This document shows positions 1-7,943 of a DNA stretch of 50,311 nt, in pieces; the stretch's first letter is position 1; each line of letters opens with the position of its first letter. The notes beneath the pieces were generated by a model that ran no database searches, was not told the DNA's origin, and saw nothing but the letters and a program-made list of their open reading frames with translations. Origin of the DNA: a virus; IMG/VR virus record IMGVR_UViG_3300020385_000861, positions 1 to 50,311 of that record; one strand, given 5' to 3'. The position numbers were made by a program, and so were the translations under genes.

Positions 1-1076
1 TGTATGGTGCAACAGCATTACCTTCATTTAGATATGGTTCTGTAATTTTATCAGAAGCAATTACACTTACAGGTCAAAGAATTATTCAAGATTCAGGTAC
101 ATTTATAAATCAAGAAGCTGAAAAAACACTTCAAACAGGAAAAGAGGTGTATGAAATTAAAACTATACCAACACAAAATTACGACACATGCTTTGGAGTT
201 GTAATGTATGAAGACACCGATTCTTGTTATGTTGATGCTGAACCCCTCTTACGCAAACTTCATCCAACATTTGACGACATGGAGGAAACAGAACGTTCAG
301 ACAAATTAGAAGAATTGTCATTGTATTATGAAAAGAAAATCAACGAATATTATAATACATTAGCTCCAACAGCATTCAATGTTCCTGTAGAAAAACACAG
401 ATTAGAAATGAAAACGGAATGTACAATACGTTCTGCATTCTTTTCAGGTAAACGTAGATATGCGCAGTATATTACAAAGAAAGAAGGCGTACCTTGTAAT
501 GAAATTGATGTAAAAGGTCTTGACTTTATGAAATCTAATTTTCCACCTGTATTTAAAGAATTTTTTGAAAGCACATTACATAAGATTCTATTTGGTGAAA
601 CAAGAGAAAAAATTGACAATGACATTCTAGAATTTAAAAATTCATTGGAAGACATGCCATTTGCAGAACTTGCAAAACCTACAGGAGTTAAAGGTATAGA
701 AAAATACGTCGCTGTGCATGCTACCGCAGACAGTATATTTTCAGAATTTGCTAACAAAGCACCTGTAGGAGTTAAAGCAGCTGTACGATACAATGATTTA
801 CTTAAATTCAAACGATTAGACACTCAACACACTCAAGTTGTAGAAGGTGATAAAATCAAATGGGTGTATTTAAAAGACAATCCTTACAAAATCGACACAA
901 TAGGATTTTTAGACTTTGATTTACCTGAAAAAATACGTGAATTCATTGAAACATATGTGGATAGGCCAAAAGCTTTTAATACAATACTAAAGAACAAGTT
1001 AGAGTCATTTTATGAAGACCTCAATTGGGGAAATTTGACTTTAAATACGTATGTACAACAATTTTTTAAATTTTAA
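1..1076 (+). CDS. Family B DNA polymerase, C-terminal part (5' end outside window)
   Basis: The reading frame is already open at base 3 and runs to the TAA at 1076, so only the last ~357 residues are present. The first residues (YGATALPSFRYGSVILSEAITLTGQ) match the end of polymerase motif B, and YEDTDS at 207-224 is motif C with the two metal-binding aspartates. These are hallmarks of family B replicative polymerases such as T4 gp43. A GTG at 147 lies in frame but inside the palm domain, so it is not the start. The protein ends in QQFFKF, a plausible clamp-binding tail given that the sliding-clamp gene follows 8 bases later (inference). The exonuclease domain would lie upstream of the window. 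Confidence 0.93.
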   Translation, partial: YGATALPSFRYGSVILSEAITLTGQRIIQDSGTFINQEAEKTLQTGKEVYEIKTIPTQNYDTCFGVVMYEDTDSCYVDAEPLLRKLHPTFDDMEETERSDKLEELSLYYEKKINEYYNTLAPTAFNVPVEKHRLEMKTECTIRSAFFSGKRRYAQYITKKEGVPCNEIDVKGLDFMKSNFPPVFKEFFESTLHKILFGETREKIDNDILEFKNSLEDMPFAELAKPTGVKGIEKYVAVHATADSIFSEFANKAPVGVKAAVRYNDLLKFKRLDTQHTQVVEGDKIKWVYLKDNPYKIDTIGFLDFDLPEKIREFIETYVDRPKAFNTILKNKLESFYEDLNWGNLTLNTYVQQFFKF

Positions 1077-1084
1077 TAAAGGTT

Positions 1085-1807
1085 ATGATACAAAAGAGGG
1101 TTTTATCCAACTTTATTTCTAAATATCATCTTAACGGTCTTATAGAAAAAGTACAATGGTCATCTGACAATGGCATAAAAATGGGATTTGTAAACAATTC
1201 TAAAACATTATTAGGATTTGTTACATTAAAAGACATTGATTTTCCGTCGGGTAAATTAGGTATTTTTGACACTGGAAAGTTAAACAAAATGTTAAACATT
1301 CTAGATGGTGAATTATTAATTGACGTTAAAAAAACAAATGGAATTCCTGCAAAATTAAACATGGAAGACACTAATTACAGTATATCATGTAATTTAGCAG
1401 ATCCGTCAGTAATTCCATCATTACCCCAACCTACCATTCCACCTACCCCTGCGTCTAAATTTGACATTACACAAGAATTCATCAATAGATTTATTAAATC
1501 AAAAGATGCATTAAGTGAAGTGGAAGCATTTACAGTAGAAACAGATGAAGGATTTAACGGTAATGAATTAGTATTTACATTAGGTGCTGAAACTGAAAGT
1601 AACCAAATTCGATTCAGTGTAGGTGTAGACAATGATGATTTTTTACCTAAATCACCTTTTAACGCTGATTTAATAAAAGAAATCCTTAAGTGCAATAAGG
1701 CGTGTCTATCTGGAGAATTTTTCGTATATTCCGAGGGATTACTAATGATGAAGTTTGTCGAAGACAATATAGAATCAAAATATTATTTAATAAGAAACCA
1801 AAAATAA
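1085..1807 (+). CDS. gp45: DNA polymerase sliding clamp (T4 gp45-like)
   Basis: A 240-residue protein close in length to T4 gp45 (228). Shared landmarks are IFDTGKLNKMLNIL near residues 60-73 (T4: IYDLNGFLGILSLV) and an ADPSVIPSLPQP linker near residue 105 that resembles the ADPSTVVAPNKP interdomain segment of gp45. The clamp would form a trimeric ring that holds the polymerase on DNA and, in T4, also activates late transcription. It sits directly between the polymerase and, a few genes later, the clamp-loader subunits, as in T4-like replication clusters. The leader just before the ATG reads AAAGGTT, a sequence also found before the starts at 12617 and 49604. Identification is from recalled motif similarity, not alignment. 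Confidence 0.85.
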   Translation: MIQKRVLSNFISKYHLNGLIEKVQWSSDNGIKMGFVNNSKTLLGFVTLKDIDFPSGKLGIFDTGKLNKMLNILDGELLIDVKKTNGIPAKLNMEDTNYSISCNLADPSVIPSLPQPTIPPTPASKFDITQEFINRFIKSKDALSEVEAFTVETDEGFNGNELVFTLGAETESNQIRFSVGVDNDDFLPKSPFNADLIKEILKCNKACLSGEFFVYSEGLLMMKFVEDNIESKYYLIRNQK

Positions 1808-1810
1808 GTT

Positions 1811-2089
1811 ATGGCAAGAGGAAGACAAAAAGGTCAAACCAAAAGAGTTTGCAAAATTAAAGATGCATCAATTGCACCTTATGAAATATGGATGGATGAA
1901 GACCAATTCACATTACTAAACACAGACAATAATAAAACATTAGGATATTATAGTGAATTAGATAAAGTTATCTTAAAAGTATCAAAATTAAGTTTGGCTA
2001 ACGCTAAAGAAGATTATACATTAACGGGATTTATAGAAAGTTACAACAATATAAAAGATCAATTAACCAAACCATTTAAATTAAATTAA
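1811..2089 (+). CDS. Small hypothetical protein, basic N-terminus
   Basis: A 92-residue protein starting MARGRQKGQTKRVCKIKD, followed by a mixed acidic and hydrophobic region. It begins 3 bases after the clamp stop and ends 4 bases before groES, so it is probably co-transcribed with the replication and chaperone genes. I recognise no domain. The Arg/Lys-rich first 17 residues could contact nucleic acid, but that is only suggested by composition. Confidence 0.7.
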   Translation: MARGRQKGQTKRVCKIKDASIAPYEIWMDEDQFTLLNTDNNKTLGYYSELDKVILKVSKLSLANAKEDYTLTGFIESYNNIKDQLTKPFKLN

Positions 2090-2093
2090 AATT

Positions 2094-2408
2094 ATGGAAT
2101 GTCCAATTTCACCTTTAGGAGACAATATAATCATCCTACCAAATGACGAAGGAGAACAAATGTATGGAAACATCGTTGTTCCTGACATGGGTAAAGAAAA
2201 ACCCGAAATAGGTAAAGTATTAGCTGTAGGACCTGGTCGTATTACACCAGATGGCAATTTAGTACCAAACCGAATTCAAGTGGGTCAAACAGTATTAGTA
2301 CCAAAATTTGGTGCACAAGTAGTAGTAGTAGAAAATGAAACATACATCGTAGCAAGCGAAAATGATGTATTAGGTACTTTAAATAAAAATGAAAATGACA
2401 ATGAGTAA
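2094..2408 (+). CDS. groES: GroES-like co-chaperonin
   Basis: A 104-residue Cpn10-type protein. It has the usual fold landmarks: PLGDNIIILP near residue 7, a mobile loop around residues 17-30 (EGEQMYGNIVVPD) that would dock on GroEL, then EKPEIGKVLAVGPG and a closing TYIVASENDVLG. It caps the GroEL ring and encloses the folding chamber. Its stop overlaps the groEL start by 8 bases, implying translational coupling. Phage co-chaperonins (T4 gp31, for example) serve capsid protein folding; this one resembles bacterial GroES more closely than gp31 does. Confidence 0.93.
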   Translation: MECPISPLGDNIIILPNDEGEQMYGNIVVPDMGKEKPEIGKVLAVGPGRITPDGNLVPNRIQVGQTVLVPKFGAQVVVVENETYIVASENDVLGTLNKNENDNE

Positions 2409-4050
2409 AATTATCAACACAGGAGGCGAATCTCGCGAAAAATTACTAAATGGAGTAAATCAACTAGCTAATGCAGTTGTTTCTACTTTAGGACCAAACG
2501 GACGTAATGTTGTAATTGCACAACCTGGAGGGATGAATCCATCATCAACTAAAGATGGTGTAACAGTTGCAAAATCAGTTGAATTAGAGGACCCAGTAGA
2601 AAATATGGGTGCTCAAATTGTAAAACAAGCAGCAATTAAAACAGCTGACAAAGCAGGTGATGGTACAACTACATCTACATTGTTAACTAAAGAATTACTT
2701 ATGGAAGGTATGAAACACCTATCTGCAGGTAATCGTAATGCAGTTTCCATTAAAAGAGGAATGGACAAAGCAGCTAAAGCAATTGTAGCTCAATTAAAAG
2801 AATTGTCAACTGACATTTCATCAGAAGAACAAATTGAGCAAGTTGCTACAATTTCATCTAACAATGATCCTGAAATTGGTAAATTAATTGCTACTGCGAT
2901 GGACAAAGTAGGTCGTGAAGGTGTTGTTACTGTAGAAGAAAGCAAAACCAACGAAACTACATTAGAAACAGTTGAAGGTATGCAATTTGACAGAGGTTAT
3001 AAATCACCGTATTTTGTAACTAACAATTCAACAATGCAAGCGTCACTTGAGGATCCATACATTTTATTGTATGATGGTAAAATCAATCAAGTTAAAGAAT
3101 TGTTACCTATTTTAGAATCTGTATCACAACAAAATAAGCCACTTTTAATTGTAGCTGAAGATATTGATGGTGAAGCATTAGCTGCTATGATTGTAAATAA
3201 AATGCGTGGTATTTTAAAATGTTGTGCTGTTAAAGCTCCCGACTTTGGAGAACGTAGAACACACATCCTAGAAGACATGGCTATTTTAACAAATGCAACT
3301 GTAATTTCTAAACAAAAAGGTATGCGTTTAGATAAAATTACATTTGACCAATTAGGTACTTCACGTGGTGTAACAGTTGAAAAAGACAAAACAACTATTG
3401 TTGATGGTGCAGGTACTGAAGAAGCAATTGTTGCTCGTTTAGAAGAAATCAAAGACCAAATCGATCGTGCAGAATCAGCATACGCAGTTGATGCATTACA
3501 AAACCGTTTAGCTAAAATGGCAGGTGGTGTTGCGATTATCAATGTTGGTGGTTTTACTGAAACTGAAATGAGAGAAAAGAAAGACCGAGTTGATGATGCA
3601 CTTCATGCTACAAGAGCTGCAATTGATGAAGGTGTTGTGTCAGGTGGTGGTGTTGCATTATTAAATGCAAAAGAAATGCTTCTAAATGAATCTGAATCAG
3701 GTTATTCTGAACTTACTGAAGATGCTGATGAAGAATTAGGTGTTGACATTTTATTAAATGCTATTGAAAAACCATTCACCCAAATTTTACTAAATGCAGG
3801 TATTACTAAATACCACAGTATTTTATCCAAAGTAGAAACAGACAATGATGGTACTGGTTTTAACATTAAAACATCATCGTTTGTTAATATGATTCAAGAA
3901 GGAATTATTGATCCTACAAAAGTAACTAGAACAGCACTTGAAAATGCAGTGTCAGTTGCAGGTACAATGTTAATTACAGAATGTACAATCGTTGACAAAC
4001 CGTCAGACACAACAGCTGCGGCAGATCCAATGGCAATGATGGGGATGTAA
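2401..4050 (+). CDS. groEL: GroEL-like chaperonin
   Basis: A full-length Cpn60 of about 549 residues. GDGTTT lies at residues 86-91, exactly where E. coli GroEL has it. Other signatures are [11 protein letters not shown] in the apical region and [13 protein letters not shown] in the equatorial domain. The tail ends MAMMGM, like the flexible Met/Gly tail of bacterial GroELs. I chose the third ATG of a cluster (2389, 2395, 2401) because MSKIINTG aligns with the usual first residues; starting at 2389 would add four residues. With GroES it forms an ATP-driven folding machine, here presumably for phage proteins. Confidence 0.95.
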   Translation: MSKIINTGGESREKLLNGVNQLANAVVSTLGPNGRNVVIAQPGGMNPSSTKDGVTVAKSVELEDPVENMGAQIVKQAAIKTADKAGDGTTTSTLLTKELLMEGMKHLSAGNRNAVSIKRGMDKAAKAIVAQLKELSTDISSEEQIEQVATISSNNDPEIGKLIATAMDKVGREGVVTVEESKTNETTLETVEGMQFDRGYKSPYFVTNNSTMQASLEDPYILLYDGKINQVKELLPILESVSQQNKPLLIVAEDIDGEALAAMIVNKMRGILKCCAVKAPDFGERRTHILEDMAILTNATVISKQKGMRLDKITFDQLGTSRGVTVEKDKTTIVDGAGTEEAIVARLEEIKDQIDRAESAYAVDALQNRLAKMAGGVAIINVGGFTETEMREKKDRVDDALHATRAAIDEGVVSGGGVALLNAKEMLLNESESGYSELTEDADEELGVDILLNAIEKPFTQILLNAGITKYHSILSKVETDNDGTGFNIKTSSFVNMIQEGIIDPTKVTRTALENAVSVAGTMLITECTIVDKPSDTTAAADPMAMMGM

Positions 4051-4238
4051 TGAAGTTTCTTATTATATATCTTTTAGGTGGTTTGGTTTTTTCACTTATT
4101 TCAGAATACACTGTAAGTGATGAAATGATTGAATTAAACGAAACCTCTAGAGGATTAGTCAGATTAGTATCTGTAATATTATGGCCAGCTTACGTTTTAG
4201 TTTTTATAGTACAATTAATAAAAGGATTATCTAAATGA
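4050..4238 (+). CDS. Small two-helix membrane protein
   Basis: A 62-residue protein with two hydrophobic stretches, residues ~2-17 and ~40-58, separated by a charged segment (SDEMIELNETSRG). Its ATG overlaps the last base of the groEL stop, and its end overlaps the next gene by 4 bases, so it belongs to the replication operon. I do not recognise the family. Its position between groEL and the clamp loader gives no clear clue to function. Confidence 0.65.
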   Translation: MKFLIIYLLGGLVFSLISEYTVSDEMIELNETSRGLVRLVSVILWPAYVLVFIVQLIKGLSK

Positions 4239-5131
4239 ATCTTTGGGTAGAAAAATATAGACCACAAACTCTAGAGGAGTACGTAGGTAATGAAATGATT
4301 AAGAATAAGATTTCCGACTATCTTAGTCAAGGATCAATTCAGAACCTACTCCTCCATGGAGTGGCTGGTACAGGTAAAACCACACTAGCAAAATTAATTG
4401 CAAACAATCTTAATTGTGATTTACTATACATCAACGCAAGTGATGAAAGAGGTATAGACACAATTAGAGAAAAAATCATCCCCTTTGCTTCTAGTATGGG
4501 ATTTGGTGACATAAAAATTGTTATATTAGATGAAGCAGATTATATTACACCTCAAGCACAAGCTACTTTACGTAACACAATGGAATCATTCAGTGGAAAC
4601 ACACGTTTTATTCTTACATGTAATTACTTAGAACGTATAATTTCTCCCTTACAAAGTAGATGTCAAACATTAGAAATTAAACCTCCATCTAAAAAAGAAG
4701 TAGGAATTAGATGTATTGACATATGTGAAGCAGAAGAAGCTAAATGGGAAAATGGCGATATGACTGTTTTAAAAACAATCATTAATGCACATTACCCCGA
4801 CATTAGAAAAATCATCAACACTATACAGGGTTCTACAGTTGATGGAATTGTAAAACTTGACAAAGCATCATTAAAAAATGATTTAAACGAACAAATCATT
4901 AATGCATTGTCAAATAAAATCTTATTACAAGAAATACGCCAAATATTAGCAGATTCAGGTTCAAGAGAATTTGACAGCTTATTTAAAGCTTTATATGACA
5001 ATTTAGACAAGTTTACTAAAAAAACAGGACCCGCTATATTAATTATAGCAAAATATCAATATGAATACACATTTGTTCTTGAAAAAGAAATATGTGTCGC
5101 AGCAATGTTAAATGAACTAAATTATTTATAA
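4235..5131 (+). CDS. gp44: Clamp-loader large subunit, AAA+ ATPase (T4 gp44-like)
   Basis: A 298-residue AAA+ protein of the RFC/gp44 type. Walker A (GVAGTGKT) is at residues 42-49, Walker B (ILDEAD) at 97-102, and the SRC arginine-finger motif characteristic of clamp loaders at 141-143. It begins with the typical WVEKYRPQTLEEYVG. Four copies together with one gp62 would open the sliding clamp and load it on primed DNA. The matching small subunit lies about 300 bases downstream, and the clamp 2.4 kb upstream. Confidence 0.93.
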   Translation: MNLWVEKYRPQTLEEYVGNEMIKNKISDYLSQGSIQNLLLHGVAGTGKTTLAKLIANNLNCDLLYINASDERGIDTIREKIIPFASSMGFGDIKIVILDEADYITPQAQATLRNTMESFSGNTRFILTCNYLERIISPLQSRCQTLEIKPPSKKEVGIRCIDICEAEEAKWENGDMTVLKTIINAHYPDIRKIINTIQGSTVDGIVKLDKASLKNDLNEQIINALSNKILLQEIRQILADSGSREFDSLFKALYDNLDKFTKKTGPAILIIAKYQYEYTFVLEKEICVAAMLNELNYL

Positions 5132-5132
5132 A

Positions 5133-5285
5133 ATGAGCAAAAACTCACCATTACAAAACTATCAAGCTACTATGGAGTGGCATGATGCACGAAAACGAGC
5201 AAGAAAATTTAAACGTAAAACAAACAAAAATGCAACAACCCCAACTAAACATAGATTTAAGCCAAACAACCGAAGAGGTATGTGA
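5133..5285 (+). CDS. Very basic 50-residue ORF overlapping the next gene
   Basis: An ATG two bases after the clamp-loader stop opens a 50-codon frame ending TGA at 5283-5285. The product is strongly basic in its second half (about 15 Lys/Arg in residues 20-49, for example KRARKFKRKTNKN) and rich in Asn/Thr. It overlaps the zinc-ribbon gene in another frame. The ATG is well placed for coupling to the clamp loader, and without this ORF the gap before the most family-like start of the next gene would be ~100 bases. Recognised only by position and composition; it may be a DNA-binding small protein or a chance frame. Confidence 0.45.
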   Translation: MSKNSPLQNYQATMEWHDARKRARKFKRKTNKNATTPTKHRFKPNNRRGM

Positions 5286-5442
5286 TGCGTGTGAAAACAC
5301 AACATTTCAACAAGTATATCAAATGCGTAGATTATCAGCATTATTATCTCCTACAGGACAACCAGCTATGATACCTATTCAAGTATTTGCATGTGTTAAA
5401 TGTGGACATATTAATCCTGAATTTTTACCTAAAGAAGACTAA
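5182..5442 (+). CDS. Zinc-ribbon-like small protein
   Basis: An 86-residue frame with two Cys pairs, CDAC near residue 34 and CVKC near residue 72 followed by GHIN, a typical treble-clef or zinc-ribbon spacing. Two starts are possible. ATG 5182 gives a hydrophilic, Gln/Asn-rich N-terminus that overlaps the upstream basic ORF heavily. ATG 5230 starts MQQPQLNIDLSQTTEEVC, which looks more like a natural start for small zinc proteins of marine T4-like phages as I recall them. The stop overlaps the start of the gp62-like gene by one base. Function unknown; located within the clamp-loader operon. Confidence 0.7.
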   Translation: MMHENEQENLNVKQTKMQQPQLNIDLSQTTEEVCDACENTTFQQVYQMRRLSALLSPTGQPAMIPIQVFACVKCGHINPEFLPKED

Positions 5443-5846
5443 TGAATCCATTCGACCATATAAAAAATCTGCATACTAAACAGCGTTCTTGGGGTGATTT
5501 TAATGATGAAGAAAAAAAGTCATTCAACATCTTTATAATTAACAAGGCATTAAGTATGAATCCTAATTATCTTAGTATAGTTAACATGGTTCAAAGATAT
5601 ACTAACAATCTACTTGATCCTAAAGAAGTATTTAATTTATATTTTAATCTTTTACCTAATAAATTTCGTTTTTATAAATGGATTAAAGGTACTAAAGATA
5701 AAAACAAAGAAAAATACCAAATTTTAGCCCAACACTTTGAATGTAGTTCTCGTGAAGCTAAAGATTATATGGAATTATTAGACAAAAAAGAAGTAAATAA
5801 AATATTAAAATTATATAAAGATGGCACATCAAAAAAGGCTTTATAA
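5442..5846 (+). CDS. gp62: Clamp-loader small subunit (T4 gp62-like)
   Basis: A 134-residue protein resembling the short gp62 of marine T4-like phages. Landmarks in T4 order are FIINKALSMNPNYLSIVNM (T4: MVENALSQFPECMPAVYAM), then NLLPNKFRFYKWIK (T4: AAVPRGKRYGKWAK), then a C-terminal helix region around AKDYMELLDKKEV. It would complete the clamp loader with the AAA+ subunit encoded upstream. In T4 genes 44 and 62 are adjacent; here two small ORFs separate them. It is shorter than T4 gp62 (187). Confidence 0.78.
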   Translation: MNPFDHIKNLHTKQRSWGDFNDEEKKSFNIFIINKALSMNPNYLSIVNMVQRYTNNLLDPKEVFNLYFNLLPNKFRFYKWIKGTKDKNKEKYQILAQHFECSSREAKDYMELLDKKEVNKILKLYKDGTSKKAL

Positions 5847-6063
5847 AGCATTAAAAAGCGAATGTGAAGCTAACATTAATGAAGCTTTATTGACATTAGA
5901 TTTATGTTTTGACAATGGAGTAGCAATTGGCGAACATACATCAGAACATTTTATGGAAGAAGCTAGCAAAGCATTAACTAAACTTACTGATGCAAGAGAT
6001 CGTTTAGACACATTAGAATATTATTATAATCAAGATAAAATTAAAAAACAACTAAATGACTAA
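5821..6063 (+). CDS. Small hypothetical protein
   Basis: An 80-residue, mostly helical-looking protein (ECEANINEALLTLDLC, then EEASKALTKLTDARDRLDTLE). It overlaps the gp62-like gene by 26 bases and the next gene by 8, so it is likely co-translated. No recognised family. The heptad-like spacing of Leu/Ala in the second half suggests a short coiled coil. Confidence 0.62.
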   Translation: MAHQKRLYKALKSECEANINEALLTLDLCFDNGVAIGEHTSEHFMEEASKALTKLTDARDRLDTLEYYYNQDKIKKQLND

Positions 6064-6418
6064 TTTAAATTTTACAGAAGAAGACAATAAAGCAGTCGAA
6101 TGGTGTGAAAAAGAATACCCTGAATTAACACAGGAGTATAAAAAAATCATGATGGAACAATATATTTTGTTCTGTAAAAAACACCGTAACTATGGATGTG
6201 CCAACATAAATGTAGGTACAAATTTAGAAACAGACGCAGATGTTAAATTATCATTAACAGGCTTATGGTTTCGTTTAAATGATAAAATTCAACGTCTTAA
6301 AAATTTAGTTGTAATGGGTGAACCTGACACAGTAGGAGAAGCTATAGATGATACATTCCAAGATTTATCAATTTATGGTATTATTGCCCAAATAGTTAAG
6401 CAAAAGAAATTTAAGTAA
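6056..6418 (+). CDS. DUF1599 / nucleotide-modification-associated (Nmad1-like) protein
   Basis: A 120-residue protein with the pattern I associate with DUF1599: CKKHRNYGCANIN, then LTGLWFRLNDKIQRLKNL (Arg/Lys-rich helix), then EAIDDTFQDLSIYGIIA. The family is common in phages and is found near deoxynucleotide-modification enzymes, hence the name. The biochemical role is not firmly established. It ends one base before the next gene. It fits a phage that handles its own nucleotide pool, but no base-modification enzyme is evident nearby. Confidence 0.65.
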   Translation: MTNLNFTEEDNKAVEWCEKEYPELTQEYKKIMMEQYILFCKKHRNYGCANINVGTNLETDADVKLSLTGLWFRLNDKIQRLKNLVVMGEPDTVGEAIDDTFQDLSIYGIIAQIVKQKKFK

Positions 6419-6419
6419 T

Positions 6420-6995
6420 ATGTGGGAAATTCTCTTAGCTACAGTTGTAAGTTTATCTGCAGGGGTAAGACAACCAAGACAGGTTCCTACCGCTCCATTT
6501 GATTATGAATTATCTTACAAAATAGAAAATCAGTATAAAGACTTAGATTTAGCTTTTAGACATGATTATGAAAGAGAAGATGGTGACTTTTTTAACGATA
6601 TAAGAGGAGAACTTAATTATAAAAAGGGAATTCTAGTTGTAAAAGAAGATTACAAACAAATAGGATCTAAAGACATATACCAATTTAACAGTGACATTAG
6701 ACTAAGCAAAAATGGCTTTTCTGTTGGTTGTGGTATTATATGGGATTTAGAAGATGAAACTTTATTTGCTTCATCTGTAGGTTATTCTAAAAAAATCAAA
6801 CATAAAAAGTGGGAATTAGAAACCGAAAATGATCTATACCTTACAAACCCCATCACTTACCAAGTAGAATCTAAAGCCATATATAATATTTCAAATAATA
6901 TAGGTATTGGTTTATCAGGTAACTACATTAATTTAATTAACGGATATGATTACAATTTTCGAACAGTAATCACAATAAAATTTGGAGGGGCTTAA
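6420..6995 (+). CDS. Exported beta-strand-rich protein, possibly a small outer-membrane barrel
   Basis: A 191-residue protein beginning with a hydrophobic, signal-like stretch (WEILLATVVSLSAG). The rest is a run of short alternating strands such as ELSYKIENQYKDLDLAF, KGILVVKEDYKQIG and FSVGCGIIWDLE. The C-terminus ends FRTVITIKFGGA; a terminal aromatic/hydrophobic strand is common in outer-membrane barrels. The signal peptide lacks strong basic residues, so export is uncertain. No family recognised. A promoter begins inside its last codons. Confidence 0.6.
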   Translation: MWEILLATVVSLSAGVRQPRQVPTAPFDYELSYKIENQYKDLDLAFRHDYEREDGDFFNDIRGELNYKKGILVVKEDYKQIGSKDIYQFNSDIRLSKNGFSVGCGIIWDLEDETLFASSVGYSKKIKHKKWELETENDLYLTNPITYQVESKAIYNISNNIGIGLSGNYINLINGYDYNFRTVITIKFGGA

Positions 6996-7012
6996 TCTCT
7001 TTCGTATATTAA
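6982..7012 (+). promoter_or_regulatory. Promoter P1 (TTGGAG / TATATTAA)
   Basis: TTG at 6982-6984, a 20-base spacer and TATATTAA at 7005-7012, preceded by TTTCG. It shares TTGGAG, the exact 20-base spacing and the G before the -7 box with most other sites in this window. Only 4 bases separate the -7 box from the ATG at 7017, so the transcript is probably leaderless. The -33 element overlaps the end of the upstream gene. Confidence 0.8.
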
Positions 7013-7016
7013 TAAT

Positions 7017-7931
7017 ATGAACATATTAGAAAATATCAGCAATACAGTTGTCCCTAAAATCAATTGGGACACCGAAAAACATATCAGTTACACTCAATTG
7101 TCTGCATGGATGGAATGTCCACGTAGATGGAAAGAAATGTACGTTGATAAAATTAAGACTCCACCAAACATTTACTTTTCATTTGGTACTGCAATGCATG
7201 AAACCCTACAAGAATATTTAGAGTTAATGTATAATAAAGGTCAACAACATGCTGATCAATTTGATGCACACGCTGATTTTCAAGAACGCTTTATGCGTGA
7301 GTATATGGCTGACACTGAAAAATTAGGTGAGCAAGTAGCCCCAAAAGATCAGTTGATTGAGTTTATGAATGATGGTTTAAATATTATTGATTTTTTCTTA
7401 CGTCACAGACAGGAACATTTCCAAAAACACGGATGGAAGTTATTAGGTATCGAGATGCCTATATTAATAGCTCCCCATGAAGATTACCCCAATGTAAAGA
7501 TGATGGGTTCATTAGATTTAGTATTATTCGATGAAACACTACACAAAGTAGTTATTTATGATATTAAAACATCAACTCGTGGATGGACAAAATATGATAA
7601 AGAAAATAAGGCAAAAACATCACAAATGATTGTTTATAAGAAATATTTTGCAGAACAATATAATGTACCTGTAGACAATATTGATGTTAGATATTTTATT
7701 GTAAAACGTAAAATTCCAGACAATCCAAAATACCCAATTATGAAGTCACGTATCCAAAAATTTGTGCCTTCCAGCGGTAAAACAACGCGAAATAAATTAG
7801 AAAAGAGTATAAAGTCATTTATAGAAGACGTATTTATAGAAGGTTCTCATATTTATGACATAGATAAAATTACCCAAAAGGCAGAAAACGCTGGTAAGTG
7901 TTCTTCTAAATGGTGTAAAACATGTACTTAA
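7017..7931 (+). CDS. RecB/Cas4-like PD-(D/E)XK nuclease with four candidate Fe-S cysteines
   Basis: A 304-residue nuclease of the PDDEXK_1 type. QLSAWMECPRRWK (residues 27-38) is the N-terminal box, and FGTAMHETLQ supplies His61. Probable metal ligands follow: Glu146, Asp167 (in GSLDLVL), then the catalytic Asp182-Ile-Lys184 (YDIKTS). One cysteine (Cys34) lies N-terminal and three C-terminal (Cys295, Cys300, Cys303), the layout of the iron-sulfur staple in AddB and Cas4 nucleases. It probably acts as a DNA exonuclease in recombination or host DNA degradation. It is transcribed from P1 with little or no leader. Confidence 0.85.
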   Translation: MNILENISNTVVPKINWDTEKHISYTQLSAWMECPRRWKEMYVDKIKTPPNIYFSFGTAMHETLQEYLELMYNKGQQHADQFDAHADFQERFMREYMADTEKLGEQVAPKDQLIEFMNDGLNIIDFFLRHRQEHFQKHGWKLLGIEMPILIAPHEDYPNVKMMGSLDLVLFDETLHKVVIYDIKTSTRGWTKYDKENKAKTSQMIVYKKYFAEQYNVPVDNIDVRYFIVKRKIPDNPKYPIMKSRIQKFVPSSGKTTRNKLEKSIKSFIEDVFIEGSHIYDIDKITQKAENAGKCSSKWCKTCT

Positions 7932-7943
7932 TCTAATTTAAAA

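Noticed and set aside
350-823. 157-codon open frame on the - strand inside the polymerase gene
   Set aside because: Mirror frame of a strongly conserved polymerase domain; its own protein resembles nothing and has no promoter or ribosome-binding context. Same reasoning applies to other antisense frames such as 1126-1371, 1375-1767 and 3087-3542.
1725-1732. TTCGTATATTCC inside the sliding-clamp gene as a promoter
   Set aside because: The -33 position at 1702-1704 reads GTG and the site is within coding sequence; probably chance in AT-rich DNA.
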